Made by a program: the position numbers and the translations under genes. Positions 1 to 11,167 of a stretch of DNA of 64,000 nt are shown here, piece by piece. The notes beneath the pieces are model-generated. The model had not been told where the DNA came from. It worked only from the letters and a program-made list of their open reading frames with translations, and did not search any database. The first letter of the stretch is position 1. Each line of letters begins with the position of its first letter. Source of the stretch: Henricia sp. BOLD:AAB3569 (lineage: Eukaryota > Echinodermata > Asteroidea > Spinulosida > Echinasteridae); contig JBBELK010000162.1 of the NCBI GenBank assembly GCA_037783545.1, forward strand, positions 2,542,001 through 2,606,000, given 5' to 3'.

Positions 1-108
1 GGAGTTTTTGCTAGATTCGACGATAACTCGGTCGGTTTAAACGGGAAATTGCTGAAATTTGCAGAATACGTTTGGGATAGGCTATAGAGTTGTTTAAGCA
101 GGCACAAT
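1..108 (+). repeat. Partial monomer at left edge, +5 class
   Basis: The window opens inside a monomer at about monomer position 103 (GGAGTTTTTGC). It carries the 5-bp AGGCT insertion at 79-83 (GGGAT-AGGCT-ATAGAG) and the linked AATACG and ACAATT variants seen in other +5 units. The array therefore continues to the left of the window. Confidence 0.95.
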
Positions 109-360
109 TTGAAGTTTGTCTGGAAATTCCTTCAGTTCCAAAATAGCGACCACTTCAGACGCAATGTTTACCGAAAGCGGCGTCTGCTTGTGCGAAAACT
201 GTGCCGGCAGGGAGTTTTTGCTAGTTTCGACGATAATTCGGTCGGTTTAAACGGAAAATTGCTGAAATTTGCAGAACACGTTTGGGATATAGAGTTGTTT
301 AAGCAGGCAAAATTTGAAGTTTGTCTGGAAATTCCTTCAGTTCCAAAATAGCGACCACTT

Positions 361-391
361 CAGACGCAATGTTTCCCGAAAGCGGCGTCTG
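361..391 (+). repeat. Conserved dyad inside the monomer (CAGACGC / GCGTCTG)
   Basis: Two perfect 7-bp inverted arms lie at 361-367 and 385-391, separated by 17 nt that contain TTTCCCGAAA, itself a small dyad. The structure recurs in most monomers. Arms are broken in identifiable classes: CAGGCGC (near 10,047, 10,459, 18,917, 19,329, 24,455), CGGACGC (frequent in domain 2), GGGTCTG (near 6,637, 9,109, 15,505, 17,980), CATACGC (43,405) and CAGACGT (38,536). Either strand could form a hairpin; a protein-binding role is only a possibility. Confidence 0.7.
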
Positions 392-449
392 CTTGTGCGA
401 AAACTGTTCCGGCAGGGAGTTTTTGCTAGATTCGACGATAACTCGGTCG

Positions 450-457
450 GTTTAAAC
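450..457 (+). other. GTTTAAAC palindrome, one per monomer
   Basis: The 8-bp palindrome GTTTAAAC (a PmeI recognition site) sits in GGTCGGTTTAAACGG of almost every monomer. Losses noticed: extra T near 17,841, TTTATAC near 37,806, TTTCAAC near 39,728 and 40,827, ATTTAAAC near 44,109 and TTTAGAC near 61,410. It is one of the least variable segments of the unit. The position given is one example. Confidence 0.85.
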
Positions 458-518
458 GGGAAATTGCTGAAATTTGCAGAACACGTTTGGGATATAGAGT
501 TGTTTAAGCAGGCAAAAT

Positions 519-724
519 TTGAAGTTTGTCTGGAAATTCCTTCAGTTCCAAAATAACGACCACGTCAGACGCATTGTTTCCCGAAAGCGGCGTCTGCTTG
601 TGCGAAAACTGTTCCGGCAGGGAGTTTTTGCTAGATTCGACGATAACTCGGTCGGTTTAAACGGGAAATTTGCTGAAATTTGCAGAACACGTTTGGGATA
701 TAGAGTTGTTTAAGCAGGCAAAAT
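519..724 (+). repeat. Representative 206-bp monomer (+T class)
   Basis: One extra T in GGGAAATTTGCTG makes this class 206 bp and completes a direct repeat, GAAATTTGCT then GAAATTTGCA. The class is frequent in both domains, and most or all fused dimers appear to be built on it. Confidence 0.9.
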
Positions 725-1340
725 TTGAAGTTTGTCTGGAAATTTCTTCAGTTCCAAAATAGCGACCACTTCAGACGCAATGTTTCCCTAAAGCGGCGTC
801 TGCTTGTGCGAAAACTGTGCCGGCAGCGAGTTTTTGCTAGATTCGACGATAATTCGGTCGGTTTAAACGGAAAATTGCTGAAATTTGCAGAACACGTTTG
901 GGATATAGAGTTGTTTAAGCAGGCAAAATTTGAAGTTTGTCTGGAAATTCCTTCAGTTCCAAAATAGCGACCACTTCAGACGCAATGTTTCCCGAAAGCG
1001 GCGTCTGCTTGTGCGAAAACTGTTCTGGCAGGGATTTTTTGCTAGATTCGACGATAACTCGGTCGGTTTAAACGGGAAATTGCTGAAATTTGCAGAACAC
1101 GTTTGGGATATAGAGTTGTTTAAGCAGGCAAAATTTGAAGTTTGTCTGGAAATTCCTTCAGTTCCAAAATAACGACCACGTCAGACGCATTGTTTCCCGA
1201 AAGCGGCGTCTGCTTGTGCGAAAACTGTTCCGGCAGGGAGTTTTTGCTAGATTCGACGATAACTCGGTCGGTTTAAACGGGAAATTTGCTGAAATTTGCA
1301 GAACACGTTTGGGATATAGAGTTGTTTAAGCAGGCAAAAT

Positions 1341-1684
1341 TTGAAGTTTGTCTGGAAATTCCTTCAGTTCCAAAACAGCGACCAGTTCAGACGCATTGTT
1401 TCCCGAAAGCGGCGTCTGCTTGTGCGAAAACTGTTCCGGCAGGGAGTTTTTGCTAGATTCGACGAAACTCGGTCGGTTTAAACGGGAAATTTGCTGAAAT
1501 TTGCAGTTCCAAAATAGCGACCACGTCAGACGCATTGTTTGCCGAAAGCGGCGTCTGCTTGTGCGAAAACTGTTCCGGCACGGAGTTTTTGCTAGATTCG
1601 ACGATAACTCGGTCGGTTTAAACGGGAAATTGCTGAAATTTGCAGAATACGTTTGGGATATAGAGTTGTTTAAGCAGGCACAAT
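1341..1684 (+). repeat. Fused dimer, G-type, junction 1506/1507
   Basis: Two monomers joined by loss of 66 bp between TTTGCAG and TTCCAAAA; CAG ends both the retained and the deleted segment. The first half has CCAGTTCAG and a lost T in GACGAAACTC; the second half has GTTTGCCG. Total 344 bp. Confidence 0.92.
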
Positions 1685-3265
1685 TTGAAGTTTGTCTGGA
1701 AATTCCTTCAGTTCCAAAATAGCGACCACTTCAGACGCAATGTTTACCGAAAGCGGCGTCTGCTTGTGCGAAAACTGTGCCGGCAGGGAGTTTTTGCTAG
1801 TTTCGACGATAATTCGGTCGGTTTAAACAGAAAATTGCTGAAATTTGCAGAACACGTTTGGGATATAGAGTTGTTTAAGCAGGCAAAATTTGAAGTTTGT
1901 CTGGAAATTCCTTCAGTTCCAAAATAGCGACCACTTCAGACGCAATGTTTCCCGAAAGCGGCGTCTGCTTGTGCGAAAACTGTTCCGGCAGGGAGTTTTT
2001 GCTAGATTCGACGATAACTCGGTCGGTTTAAACGGGAAATTGCTGAAATTTGCAGAACACGTTTGGGATATAGAGTTGTTTAAGCAGGCAAAATTTGAAG
2101 TTTGTCTGGAAATTCCTTCAGTTCCAAAATAACGACCACGTCAGACGCATTGTTTCCCGAAAGCGGCGTCTGCTTGTGCGAAAACTGTTCCGGCAGGGAG
2201 TTTTTGCTAGATTCGACGATAACTCGGTCGGTTTAAACGGGAAATTTGCTGAAATTTGCAGAACACGTTTGGGATATAGAGTTGTTTAAGCAGGCAAAAT
2301 TTGAAGTTTGTCTGGAAATTCCTTCAGTTCCAAAATAGCGACCACTTCAGACGCAATGTTTCCCTAAAGCGGCGTCTGCTTGTGCGAAAACTGTGCCGGC
2401 AGCGAGTTTTTGCTAGATTCGACGATAATTCGGTCGGTTTAAACGGAAAATTGCTGAAATTTGCAGAACACGTTTGGGATATAGAGTTGTTTAAGCAGGC
2501 AAAATTTGAAGTTTGTCTGGAAATTCCTTCAGTTCCAAAATAGCGACCACTTCAGACGCAATGTTTCCCGAAAGCGGCGTCTGCTTGTGCGAAAACTGTT
2601 CTGGCAGGGATTTTTTGCTAGATTCGACGATAACTCGGTCGGTTTAAACGGGAAATTGCTGAAATTTGCAGAACACGTTTGGGATATAGAGTTGTTTAAG
2701 CAGGCAAAATTTGAAGTTTGTCTGGAAATTCCTTCAGTTCCAAAATAACGACCACGTCAGACGCATTGTTTCCCGAAAGCGGCGTCTGCTTGTGCGAAAA
2801 CTGTTCCGGCAGGGAGTTTTTGCTAGATTCGACGATAACTCGGTCGGTTTAAACGGGAAATTTGCTGAAATTTGCAGAACACGTTTGGGATATAGAGTTG
2901 TTTAAGCAGGCAAAATTTGAAGTTTGTCTGGAAATTCCTTCAGTTCCAAAATAGCGACCAGTTCAGACGCATTGTTTCCCGAAAGCGGCGTCTGCTTGTG
3001 CGAAAACTGTTCCGGCAGGGAGTTTTTGCTAGATTCGACGAAACTCGGTCGGTTTAAACGGGAAATTTGCTGAAATTTGCAGTTCCAAAATAGCGACCAC
3101 GTCAGACGCATTGTTTGCCGAAAGCGGCGTCTGCTTGTGCGAAAACTGTTCCGGCAGGGAGTTTTTGCTAGATTCGACGATAACTCGGTCGGTTTAAACG
3201 GGAAATTGCTGAAATTCGCAGAATCCGTTTGGGATAGGCTATAGAGTTGTTTAAGCAGGCACAAT
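1685..3265 (+). repeat. 1,576-bp HOR, copy 2 (+5 at its end)
   Basis: Monomer starts at 1685, 1890, 2095, 2301, 2506 and 2711 and the fused dimer at 2917 repeat copy 1. The copy is 1,581 bp because its last unit carries AGGCT at 3236-3240 plus private variants ATTCGC and AATCCG. From about 2,506 onward this copy is also the left end of super-repeat A. Confidence 0.9.
2917..3265 (+). repeat. Fused dimer, G-type, junction 3082/3083
   Basis: Same GACGAAACTC form as at 1,341, ending with a +5 insertion and ATTCGCAGAATCCG (349 bp). Confidence 0.92.
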
Positions 3266-4296
3266 TTGAAGTTTGTCTGGAAATTCCTTCAGTTCCAAAA
3301 GAGCGACCACTTCAGACGCAATGTTTCCCGAAAGCGGCGTCTGCTTGTGCGAAAACTGTTCTGGCAGGGATTTTTTGCTAGATTCGACGATAATTCGGTC
3401 GGTTTAAACGGGAAATTGCTGAAATTTGCAGAACACGTTTGGGATATAGAGTTGTTTAAGCAGGCAAAATTTGAAGTTTGTCTGGAAATTCCTTCAGTTC
3501 CAAAATAACGACCACGTCAGACGCATTGTTTCCCGAAAGCGGCGTCTGCTTGTGCGAAAACTGTTCCGGCAGGGAGTTTTTGCTAGATTCGACGATAACT
3601 CGGTCGGTTTAAACGGGAAATTTGCTGAAATTTGCAGAACACGTTTGGGATATAGAGTTGTTTAAGCAGGCAAAATTTGAAGTTTGTCTGGAAATTCCTT
3701 CAGTTCCAAAATAGCGACCAGTTCAGACGCATTGTTTCCCGAAAGCGGCGTCTGCTTGTGCGAAAACTGTTCCGGCAGGGAGTTTTTGCTAGATTCGACG
3801 ATAACTCGGTCGGTTTAAACGGGAAATTGCTGAAATTTGCAGAATACGTTTGGGATAGGCTATAGAGTTGTTTAAGCAGGCACAATTTGAAGTTTGTCTG
3901 GAAATTCCTTCAGTTCCAAAATAGCGACCACTTCAGACGCAATGTTTTCCGAAAGCGGCGTCTGCTTGTGCGAAAACTGTTCTGGCAGGGATTTTTTGCT
4001 AGATTCGACGATAACTCGGTCGGTTTAAACGGGAAATTGCTGAAATTTGCAGAACACGTTTGGGATATAGAGTTGTTTAAGCAGGCAAAATTTGAAGTTT
4101 GTCTGGAAATTCCTTCAGTTCCAAAATAACGACCACGTCAGACGCATTGTTTGCCGAAAGCGGCGTCTGCTTGTGCGAAAACTGTTCCGGCAGGGAGTTT
4201 TTGCTAGATTCGACGATAACTCGGTCGGTTTAAACGGGAAATTGCTGAAATTTGCAGAACACGTTTGGGATATAGAGTTGTTTAAGCAGGCAAAAT

Positions 4297-6769
4297 TTGA
4301 AGTTTGTCTGGAAATTCCTTCAGTTCCAAAATAACGACCACGTCAGACGCATTGTTTCCCGAAAGCGGCGTCTGCTTGTGCGAAAACTGTTCCGGCAGGG
4401 AGTTTTTGCTAGTTTCGACGATAATTCGGTCGGTTTAAACGGAAAATTGCTGAAATTTGCAGAACACGTTTGGGATATAGAGTTGTTTAAGCAGGCAACA
4501 TTTGAAGTTTGTCTGGAAATTCCTTCAGTTCCAAAATAGCGACCACTTCAGACGCAATGTTTCCCGAAAGCGGCGTCTGCTTGTGCGATAACTGTTCCGG
4601 CAGGGAGTTTTTGCTAGATTCGACGATAACTCGGTCGGTTTAAACGGGAAATTGCTGAAATTTGCAGAATACGTTTGGGATAGGCTATAGAGTTGTTTAA
4701 GCAGGCACAATTTGAAGTTTGTCTGGAAATTCCTTCAGTTCCAAAATAGCGACCACTTCAGACGCAATGTTTTCCGAAAGCGGCGTCTGCTTGTGCGAAA
4801 ACTGTTCTGGCAGGGATTTTTTGCTAGATTCGACGATAACTCGGTCGGTTTAAACGGGAAATTGCTGAAATTTGCAGAACACGTTTGGGATATAGAGTTG
4901 TTTAAGCAGGCAAAATTTGAAGTTTGTCTGGAAATTCCTTCAGTTCCAAAATAACGACCACGTCAGACGCATTGTTTCCCGAAAGCGGCGTCTGCTTGTG
5001 CGAAAACTGTTCCGGCAGGGAGTTTTTGCTAGATTCGACGATAACTCGGTCGGTTTAAACGGGAAATTGCTGAAATTTGCAGAACACGTTTGGGATATAG
5101 AGTTGTTTAAGCAGGCAAAATTTGAAGTTTGTCTGGAAATTCCTTCAGTTCCAAAATAACGACCACGTCAGACGCATTGTTTCCCGAAAGCGGCGTCTGC
5201 TTGTGCGAAAACTGTTCCGGCAGGGAGTTTTTGCTAGATTCGACGATAACTCGGTCGGTTTAAACGGGAAATTTGCTGAAATTTGCAGAACACGTTTGGG
5301 ATATAGAGTTGTTTAAGCAGGCAAAATTTGAAGTTTGTCTGGAAATTCCTTCAGTTCCAAAATAGCGACCAGTTCAGACGCATTGTTTCCCGAAAGCGGC
5401 GTCTGCTTGTGCGAAAACTGTTCCGGCAGGGAGTTTTTGCTAGATTCGACGATAACTCGGTCGGTTTAAACGGGAAATTGCTGAAATTTGCAGAATACGT
5501 TTGGGATAGGCTATATAGAGTTGTTTAAGCAGGCACAATTTGAAGTTTGTCTGGAAATTCCTTCAGTTCCAAAATAGCGACCACTTCAGACGCAATGTTT
5601 TCCGAAAGCGGCGTCTGCTTGTGCGAAAACTGTTCTGGCAGGGATTTTTTGCTAGATTCGACGATAACTCGGTCGGTTTAAACGGGAAATTGCTGAAATT
5701 TGCAGAACACGTTTGGGATATAGAGTTGTTTAAGCAGGCAAAATTTGAAGTTTGTCTGGAAATTCCTTCAGTTCCAAAATAACGACCACGTCAGACGCAT
5801 TGTTTGCCGAAAGCGGCGTCTGCTTGTGCGAAAACTGTTCCGGCAGGGAGTTTTTGCTAGATTCGACGATAACTCGGTCGGTTTAAACGGGAAATTGCTG
5901 AAATTTGCAGAATACGTTTGGGATATAGAGTTGTTTAAGCAGGCACAATTTGAAGTTTGTCTGGAAATTCCTTCAGTTCCAAAAGAGCGACCACTTCAGA
6001 CGCAATGTTTCCCGAAAGCGGCGTCTGCTTGTGCGAAAACTGTGCCGGCAGGGAGTTTTTGCTAGATTCGACGATAATTCGGTCGGTTTAAACGGGAAAT
6101 TGCTGAAATTTGCAGAACACGTTTGGGATATAGAGTTGTTTAAGCAGGCAAAATTTGAAGTTTGTCTGGAAATTCCTTCAGTTCCAAAATAACGACCACG
6201 TCAGACGCATTGTTTCCCGAAAGCGGCGTCTGCTTGTGCGAAAACTGTTCCGGCAGGGAGTTTTTGCTAGTTTCGACGATAATTCGGTCGGTTTAAACGG
6301 AAAATTGCTGAAATTTGCAGAACACGTTTGGGATATAGAGTTGTTTAAGCAGGCAACATTTGAAGTTTGTCTGGAAATTCCTTCAGTTCCAAAATAGCGA
6401 CCACTTCAGACGCAATGTTTCCCGAAAGCGGCGTCTGCTTGTGCGATAACTGTTCCGGCAGGGAGTTTTTGCTAGATTCGACGATAACTCGGTCGGTTTA
6501 AACGGGAAATTGCTGAAATTTGCAGAACACGTTTGGGATATAGAGTTGTTTAAGCAGGCAAAATTTGAAGTTTGTCTGGAAATTCCTTCAGTTCCAAAAT
6601 AACGACCACGTCAGACGCATTGTTTCCCGAAAGCGGGGTCTGCTTGTGCGAAAACTGTTCCGGCAGGGAGTTTTTGCTAGATTCGACGATAACTCGGTCG
6701 GTTTAAACGGGAAATTGCTGAAATTTGCAGAACACGTTTGGGATATAGAGTTGTTTAAGCAGGCAAAAT
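4297..6769 (+). repeat. 2,473-bp HOR, copy 1 (in A)
   Basis: Twelve monomers, one +T, one +5 (4682) and one +7 (5508), giving 12 x 205 + 1 + 5 + 7 = 2,473 bp. The order repeats from 6,770 with the same length variants in the same places. The AAAAGAGCG monomer at 5,950 and the GATAACTG monomer at about 6,360 are position markers. Confidence 0.9.
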
Positions 6770-9242
6770 TTGAAGTTTGTCTGGAAATTCCTTCAGTTCC
6801 AAAATAACGACCACGTCAGACGCATTGTTTCCCGAAAGCGGCGTCTGCTTGTGCGAAAACTGTTCCGGCAGGGAGTTTTTGCTAGTTTCGACGATAATTC
6901 GGTCGGTTTAAACGGAAAATTGCTGAAATTTGCAGAACACGTTTGGGATATAGAGTTGTTTAAGCAGGCAACATTTGAAGTTTGTCTGGAAATTCCTTCA
7001 GTTCCAAAATAGCGACCACTTCAGACGCAATGTTTCCCGAAAGCGGCGTCTGCTTGTGCGATAACTGTTCCGGCAGGGAGTTTTTGCTAGATTCGACGAT
7101 AACTCGGTCGGTTTAAACGGGAAATTGCTGAAATTTGCAGAATACGTTTGGGATAGGCTATAGAGTTGTTTAAGCAGGCACAATTTGAAGTTTGTCTGGA
7201 AATTCCTTCAGTTCCAAAATAGCGACCACTTCAGACGCAATGTTTTCCGAAAGCGGCGTCTGCTTGTGCGAAAACTGTTCTGGCAGGGATTTTTTGCTAG
7301 ATTCGACGATAACTCGGTCGGTTTAAACGGGAAATTGCTGAAATTTGCAGAACACGTTTGGGATATAGAGTTGTTTAAGCAGGCAAAATTTGAAGTTTGT
7401 CTGGAAATTCCTTCAGTTCCAAAATAACGACCACGTCAGACGCATTGTTTTCCGAAAGCGGCGTCTGCTTGTGCGAAAACTGTTCCGGCAGGGAGTTTTT
7501 GCTAGATTCGACGATAACTCGGTCGGTTTAAACGGGAAATTGCTGAAATTTGCAGAACACGTTTGGGATATAGAGTTGTTTAAGCAGGCAAAATTTGAAG
7601 TTTGTCTGGAAATTCCTTCAGTTCCAAAATAACGACCACGTCAGACGCATTGTTTCCCGAAAGCGGCGTCTGCTTGTGCGAAAACTGTTCCGGCAGGGAG
7701 TTTTTGCTAGATTCGACGATAACTCGGTCGGTTTAAACGGGAAATTTGCTGAAATTTGCAGAACACGTTTGGGATATAGAGTTGTTTAAGCAGGCAAAAT
7801 TTGAAGTTTGTCTGGAAATTCCTTCAGTTCCAAAATAGCGACCAGTTCAGACGCATTGTTTCCCGAAAGCGGCGTCTGCTTGTGCGAAAACTGTTCCGGC
7901 AGGGAGTTTTTGCTAGATTCGACGATAACTCGGTCGGTTTAAACGGGAAATTGCTGAAATTTGCAGAATACGTTTGGGATAGGCTATATAGAGTTGTTTA
8001 AGCAGGCACAATTTGAAGTTTGTCTGGAAATTCCTTCAGTTCCAAAATAGCGACCACTTCAGACGCAATGTTTTCCGAAAGCGGCGTCTGCTTGTGCGAA
8101 AACTGTTCTGGCAGGGATTTTTTGCTAGATTCGACGATAACTCGGTCGGTTTAAACGGGAAATTGCTGAAATTTGCAGAACACGTTTGGGATATAGAGTT
8201 GTTTAAGCAGGCAAAATTTGAAGTTTGTCTGGAAATTCCTTCAGTTCCAAAATAACGACCACGTCAGACGCATTGTTTGCCGAAAGCGGCGTCTGCTTGT
8301 GCGAAAACTGTTCCGGCAGGGAGTTTTTGCTAGATTCGACGATAACTCGGTCGGTTTAAACGGGAAATTGCTGAAATTTGCAGAATACGTTTGGGATATA
8401 GAGTTGTTTAAGCAGGCACAATTTGAAGTTTGTCTGGAAATTCCTTCAGTTCCAAAAGAGCGACCACTTCAGACGCAATGTTTCCCGAAAGCGGCGTCTG
8501 CTTGTGCGAAAACTGTGCCGGCAGGGAGTTTTTGCTAGATTCGACGATAATTCGGTCGGTTTAAACGGGAAATTGCTGAAATTTGCAGAACACGTTTGGG
8601 ATATAGAGTTGTTTAAGCAGGCAAAATTTGAAGTTTGTCTGGAAATTCCTTCAGTTCCAAAATAACGACCACGTCAGACGCATTGTTTCCCGAAAGCGGC
8701 GTCTGCTTGTGCGAAAACTGTTCCGGCAGGGAGTTTTTGCTAGTTTCGACGATAATTCGGTCGGTTTAAACGGAAAATTGCTGAAATTTGCAGAACACGT
8801 TTGGGATATAGAGTTGTTTAAGCAGGCAACATTTGAAGTTTGTCTGGAAATTCCTTCAGTTCCAAAATAGCGACCACTTCAGACGCAATGTTTCCCGAAA
8901 GCGGCGTCTGCTTGTGCGATAACTGTTCCGGCAGGGAGTTTTTGCTAGATTCGACGATAACTCGGTCGGTTTAAACGGGAAATTGCTGAAATTTGCAGAA
9001 CACGTTTGGGATATAGAGTTGTTTAAGCAGGCAAAATTTGAAGTTTGTCTGGAAATTCCTTCAGTTCCAAAATAACGACCACGTCAGACGCATTGTTTCC
9101 CGAAAGCGGGGTCTGCTTGTGCGAAAACTGTTCCGGCAGGGAGTTTTTGCTAGATTCGACGATAACTCGGTCGGTTTAAACGGGAAATTTGCTGAAATTT
9201 GCAGAACACGCTTGGGATATAGAGTTGTTTAAGCAGGCAAAA
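6770..9242 (+). repeat. 2,473-bp HOR, copy 2 (in A)
   Basis: Repeats the preceding 2,473 bp, with +5 at 7155 and +7 at 7981. The last unit (9,038) differs from 6,565 by being the 206-bp form and by leading into a fused dimer, so the homology ends inside it. In copy B the equivalent first unit is 13,576-15,638 (2,063 bp), shortened by the 410-bp loss. Confidence 0.88.
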
Positions 9243-9243
9243 T

Positions 9244-9588
9244 TTGAAGTTTGTCTGGAAATTCCTTCAGTTCCAAAATAGCGACCAGTTCAGACGCAAT
9301 GTTTCCCGAAAGCGGCGTCTGCTTGTGCGAAAACTGTTCCGGCAGGGAGTTTTTGCTAGATTCGACGATAACTCGGTCGGTTTAAACGGGAAATTTGCTG
9401 AAATTTGCAGTTCCAAAATAGCGACCACGTCAGACGCATTGTTTGCCGAAAGCGGCGTCTGCTTGTGCGAAAACTGTTCCGGCAGGGAGTTTTTGCTAGA
9501 TTCGACGATAACTCGGTCGGTTTAAACGGGAAATTGCTGAAATTTGCAGAATACGTTTGGGATATAGAGTTGTTTAAGCAGGCACAAT
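9244..9588 (+). repeat. Fused dimer, G-type, junction 9410/9411
   Basis: 345 bp in copy A, first half CCAGTTCAGACGCAATG. It opens the variable block of the super-repeat. Confidence 0.92.
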
Positions 9589-10822
9589 TTGAAGTTTGTC
9601 TGGAAATTCCTTCAGTTCCAAAATAGCGACCACTTCAGACGCAATGTTTCCGGAAAGCGGCGTCTGCTTGTGCGAAAACTGTTCCGGCAGGGAGTTTTTG
9701 CTAGATTCGACGATAACTCGGTCGGTTTAAACGGGAAATTGCTGAAATTTGCAGAATACGTTTGGGATATAGAGTTGTTTAAGCAGGCACAATTTGAAGT
9801 TTGTCTGGAAATTCCTTCAGTTCCAAAATAGCGACCACTTCAGACGCAATGTTTCCCGAAAGCGGCGTCTGCTTGTGCGAAAACTGTGCCGGCAGGGAGT
9901 TTTTGCTAGATTCGACGATAATTCGGTCGGTTTAAACGGGAAAATGCTGAAATTTGCAGAACACGTTTGGGATATAGAGTTGTTTAAGCAGGCAAAATTT
10001 GAAGTTTGTCTGGAAATTCCTTCAGTTCCAAAATAGCGACCACTTCAGGCGCAATGTTTCCCGAAAGCGGCGTCTGCTTGTGCGAAAACTGTTCCGGCAG
10101 GGAGTTTTTGCTAGATTCGACGATAACTCGGTCGGTTTAAACGGGAAAATTGCTGAAATTTGCAGAACACGTTTGGGATAAAGAGTTGTTTAAGCAGGTA
10201 CAATTTGAAGTTTGTCTGGAAATTCCTTCAGTTCCAAAATAGCGACCACTTCAGACGCAATGTTTCCCGAAAGCGGCGTCTGCTTGTGCGAAAACTGTTC
10301 CGGCAGGGAGTTTTTGCTAGATTCGACTATAATTCGGTCGGTTTAAACGGGAAATTTGCTGAAATTTGCAGAACACGTTTGGGACATAGAGTTGTTTAAG
10401 CAGGCAACATTTGAAGTTTGTCTGGAAATTCCTTCAGTTCCAAAATAGCGACCACTTCAGGCGCAATGTTTCCCGAAAGCGGCGTCTGCTTGTGCGAAAA
10501 CTGTTCCGGCAGGGAGTTTTTGCTAGATTCGACGATAACTTGGTCGGTTTAAACGGGAAAATTGCTGAAATTTGCAGAACACGTTTGGGATAAAGAGTTG
10601 TTTAAGCAGGTACAATTTGAAGTTTGTCTGGAAATTCCTTCAGTTCCAAAATAGCGACCACTTCAGACGCAATGTTTCCCGAAAGCGGCGTCTGCTTGTG
10701 CGAAAACTGTTCCGGCAGGGAGTTTTTGCTAGATTCGACGATAATTCGGTCGGTTTAAACGGGAAATTTGCTGAAATTTGCAGAACACGTTTGGGACATA
10801 GAGTTGTTTAAGCAGGCAAAAT

Positions 10823-11167
10823 TTGAAGTTTGTCTGGAAATTCCTTCAGTTCCAAAATAGCGACCACGTCAGACGCATTGTTTCCCGAAAGCGGCGTCTG
10901 CTTGTGCGAAAACTGTTCAGGCAGGGAGTTTTTGCTAGATTCGACGATAACTCGGTCGGTTTAAACGGGAAATTTGCTGAAATTTGCAGTTCCAAAATAG
11001 CGACCACGTCAGACGCATTGTTTCCCGAAAGCGGCGTCTGCTTGTGCGAAAACTGTGCCGGCAGGGAGTTTTTGCTAGATTCGACGATAATTCGGTCGGT
11101 TTAAACGGAAAATTGCTGAAATTTGCAGAACACGTTTGGGATATAGAGTTGTTTAAGCAGGCAAAAT
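10823..11167 (+). repeat. Fused dimer, C-type, junction 10989/10990
   Basis: First half has CACGTCAG and TTCAGGCAG; second half has GTTTCCCG and GTGCCGG. Precedes the TAGAGTCGACG monomer of copy A. Confidence 0.92.

Larger units (their letters stand above)
314..518 (+). repeat. Reference (consensus-like) 205-bp monomer
   Basis: This copy shows the majority base at nearly every position and serves as the reference. Landmarks by monomer position: TTGAAG 1-6; GGAAATTCC near 14-22; stop-containing CAAAATAGC 31-39; dyad arms 48-54 and 72-78; TTTCCCGAAA 60-69; T5 run 107-111; GATTCGACGATAAC 116-129; GTTTAAAC near 137-144; AAATT-GCTG-AAATTT near 148-162; CACGTTTGGGATATAGAG 169-186. Base count: 38 C, 52 G, 115 A+T. 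It holds 13 CpGs. The length is near a nucleosome repeat length, which is common for satellites and not diagnostic. Confidence 0.95.
109..1684 (+). repeat. 1,576-bp HOR, copy 1
   Basis: Six ordinary monomers (109, 314, 519, 725, 930, 1135) are followed by a 344-bp fused dimer at 1341. The order and variants match the next 1,576 bp. Position-specific markers include TTTACCG at about 165, CCCTAAAGC near 790 and the TTCTGG/GGGATTTTTT monomer at 930. Differences from copy 2 include CAAAACAGC near 1,375, GGCACGG near 1,579 and TTTCTTCAG near 743. Confidence 0.9.

Noticed and set aside
109-351. An 80-codon open frame (TTG start, basic RKRR stretch) recurring in most monomers on the + strand
   Set aside because: It uses a TTG start and overlaps the next copy by about 37 bp. 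It is fixed by the monomer sequence and not by selection on protein. The 205-bp period moves the frame by one per monomer, 206-bp and insertion units shift it further, and variants are freely non-synonymous. No ribosome-binding or splice context supports translation.
429-440. RNA polymerase III B-box-like GATTCGACGA after a T5 run
   Set aside because: The last consensus position does not match, and I found no A box at a suitable distance upstream. It is also not GGTTCGA as in tRNA-derived repeats.
430-446. CENP-B box-like sequence in ATTCGACGATAACTCGG
   Set aside because: Compared with the TTCG-N4-A-N2-CGGG consensus it mismatches at the central A and at two positions of the CGGG block. That is too weak to call.
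506-527. Promoter-like GATATAGAG or TATA element
   Set aside because: GGGATATAGAG is a poor TATA match, is common to all monomers and has no associated initiator or coding region.
2902-3264. Minus-strand open frame of 120 codons, also at 12,181 and 26,792
   Set aside because: It appears only where a fused dimer and a +5 insertion happen to align frames. It repeats because the super-repeat repeats.
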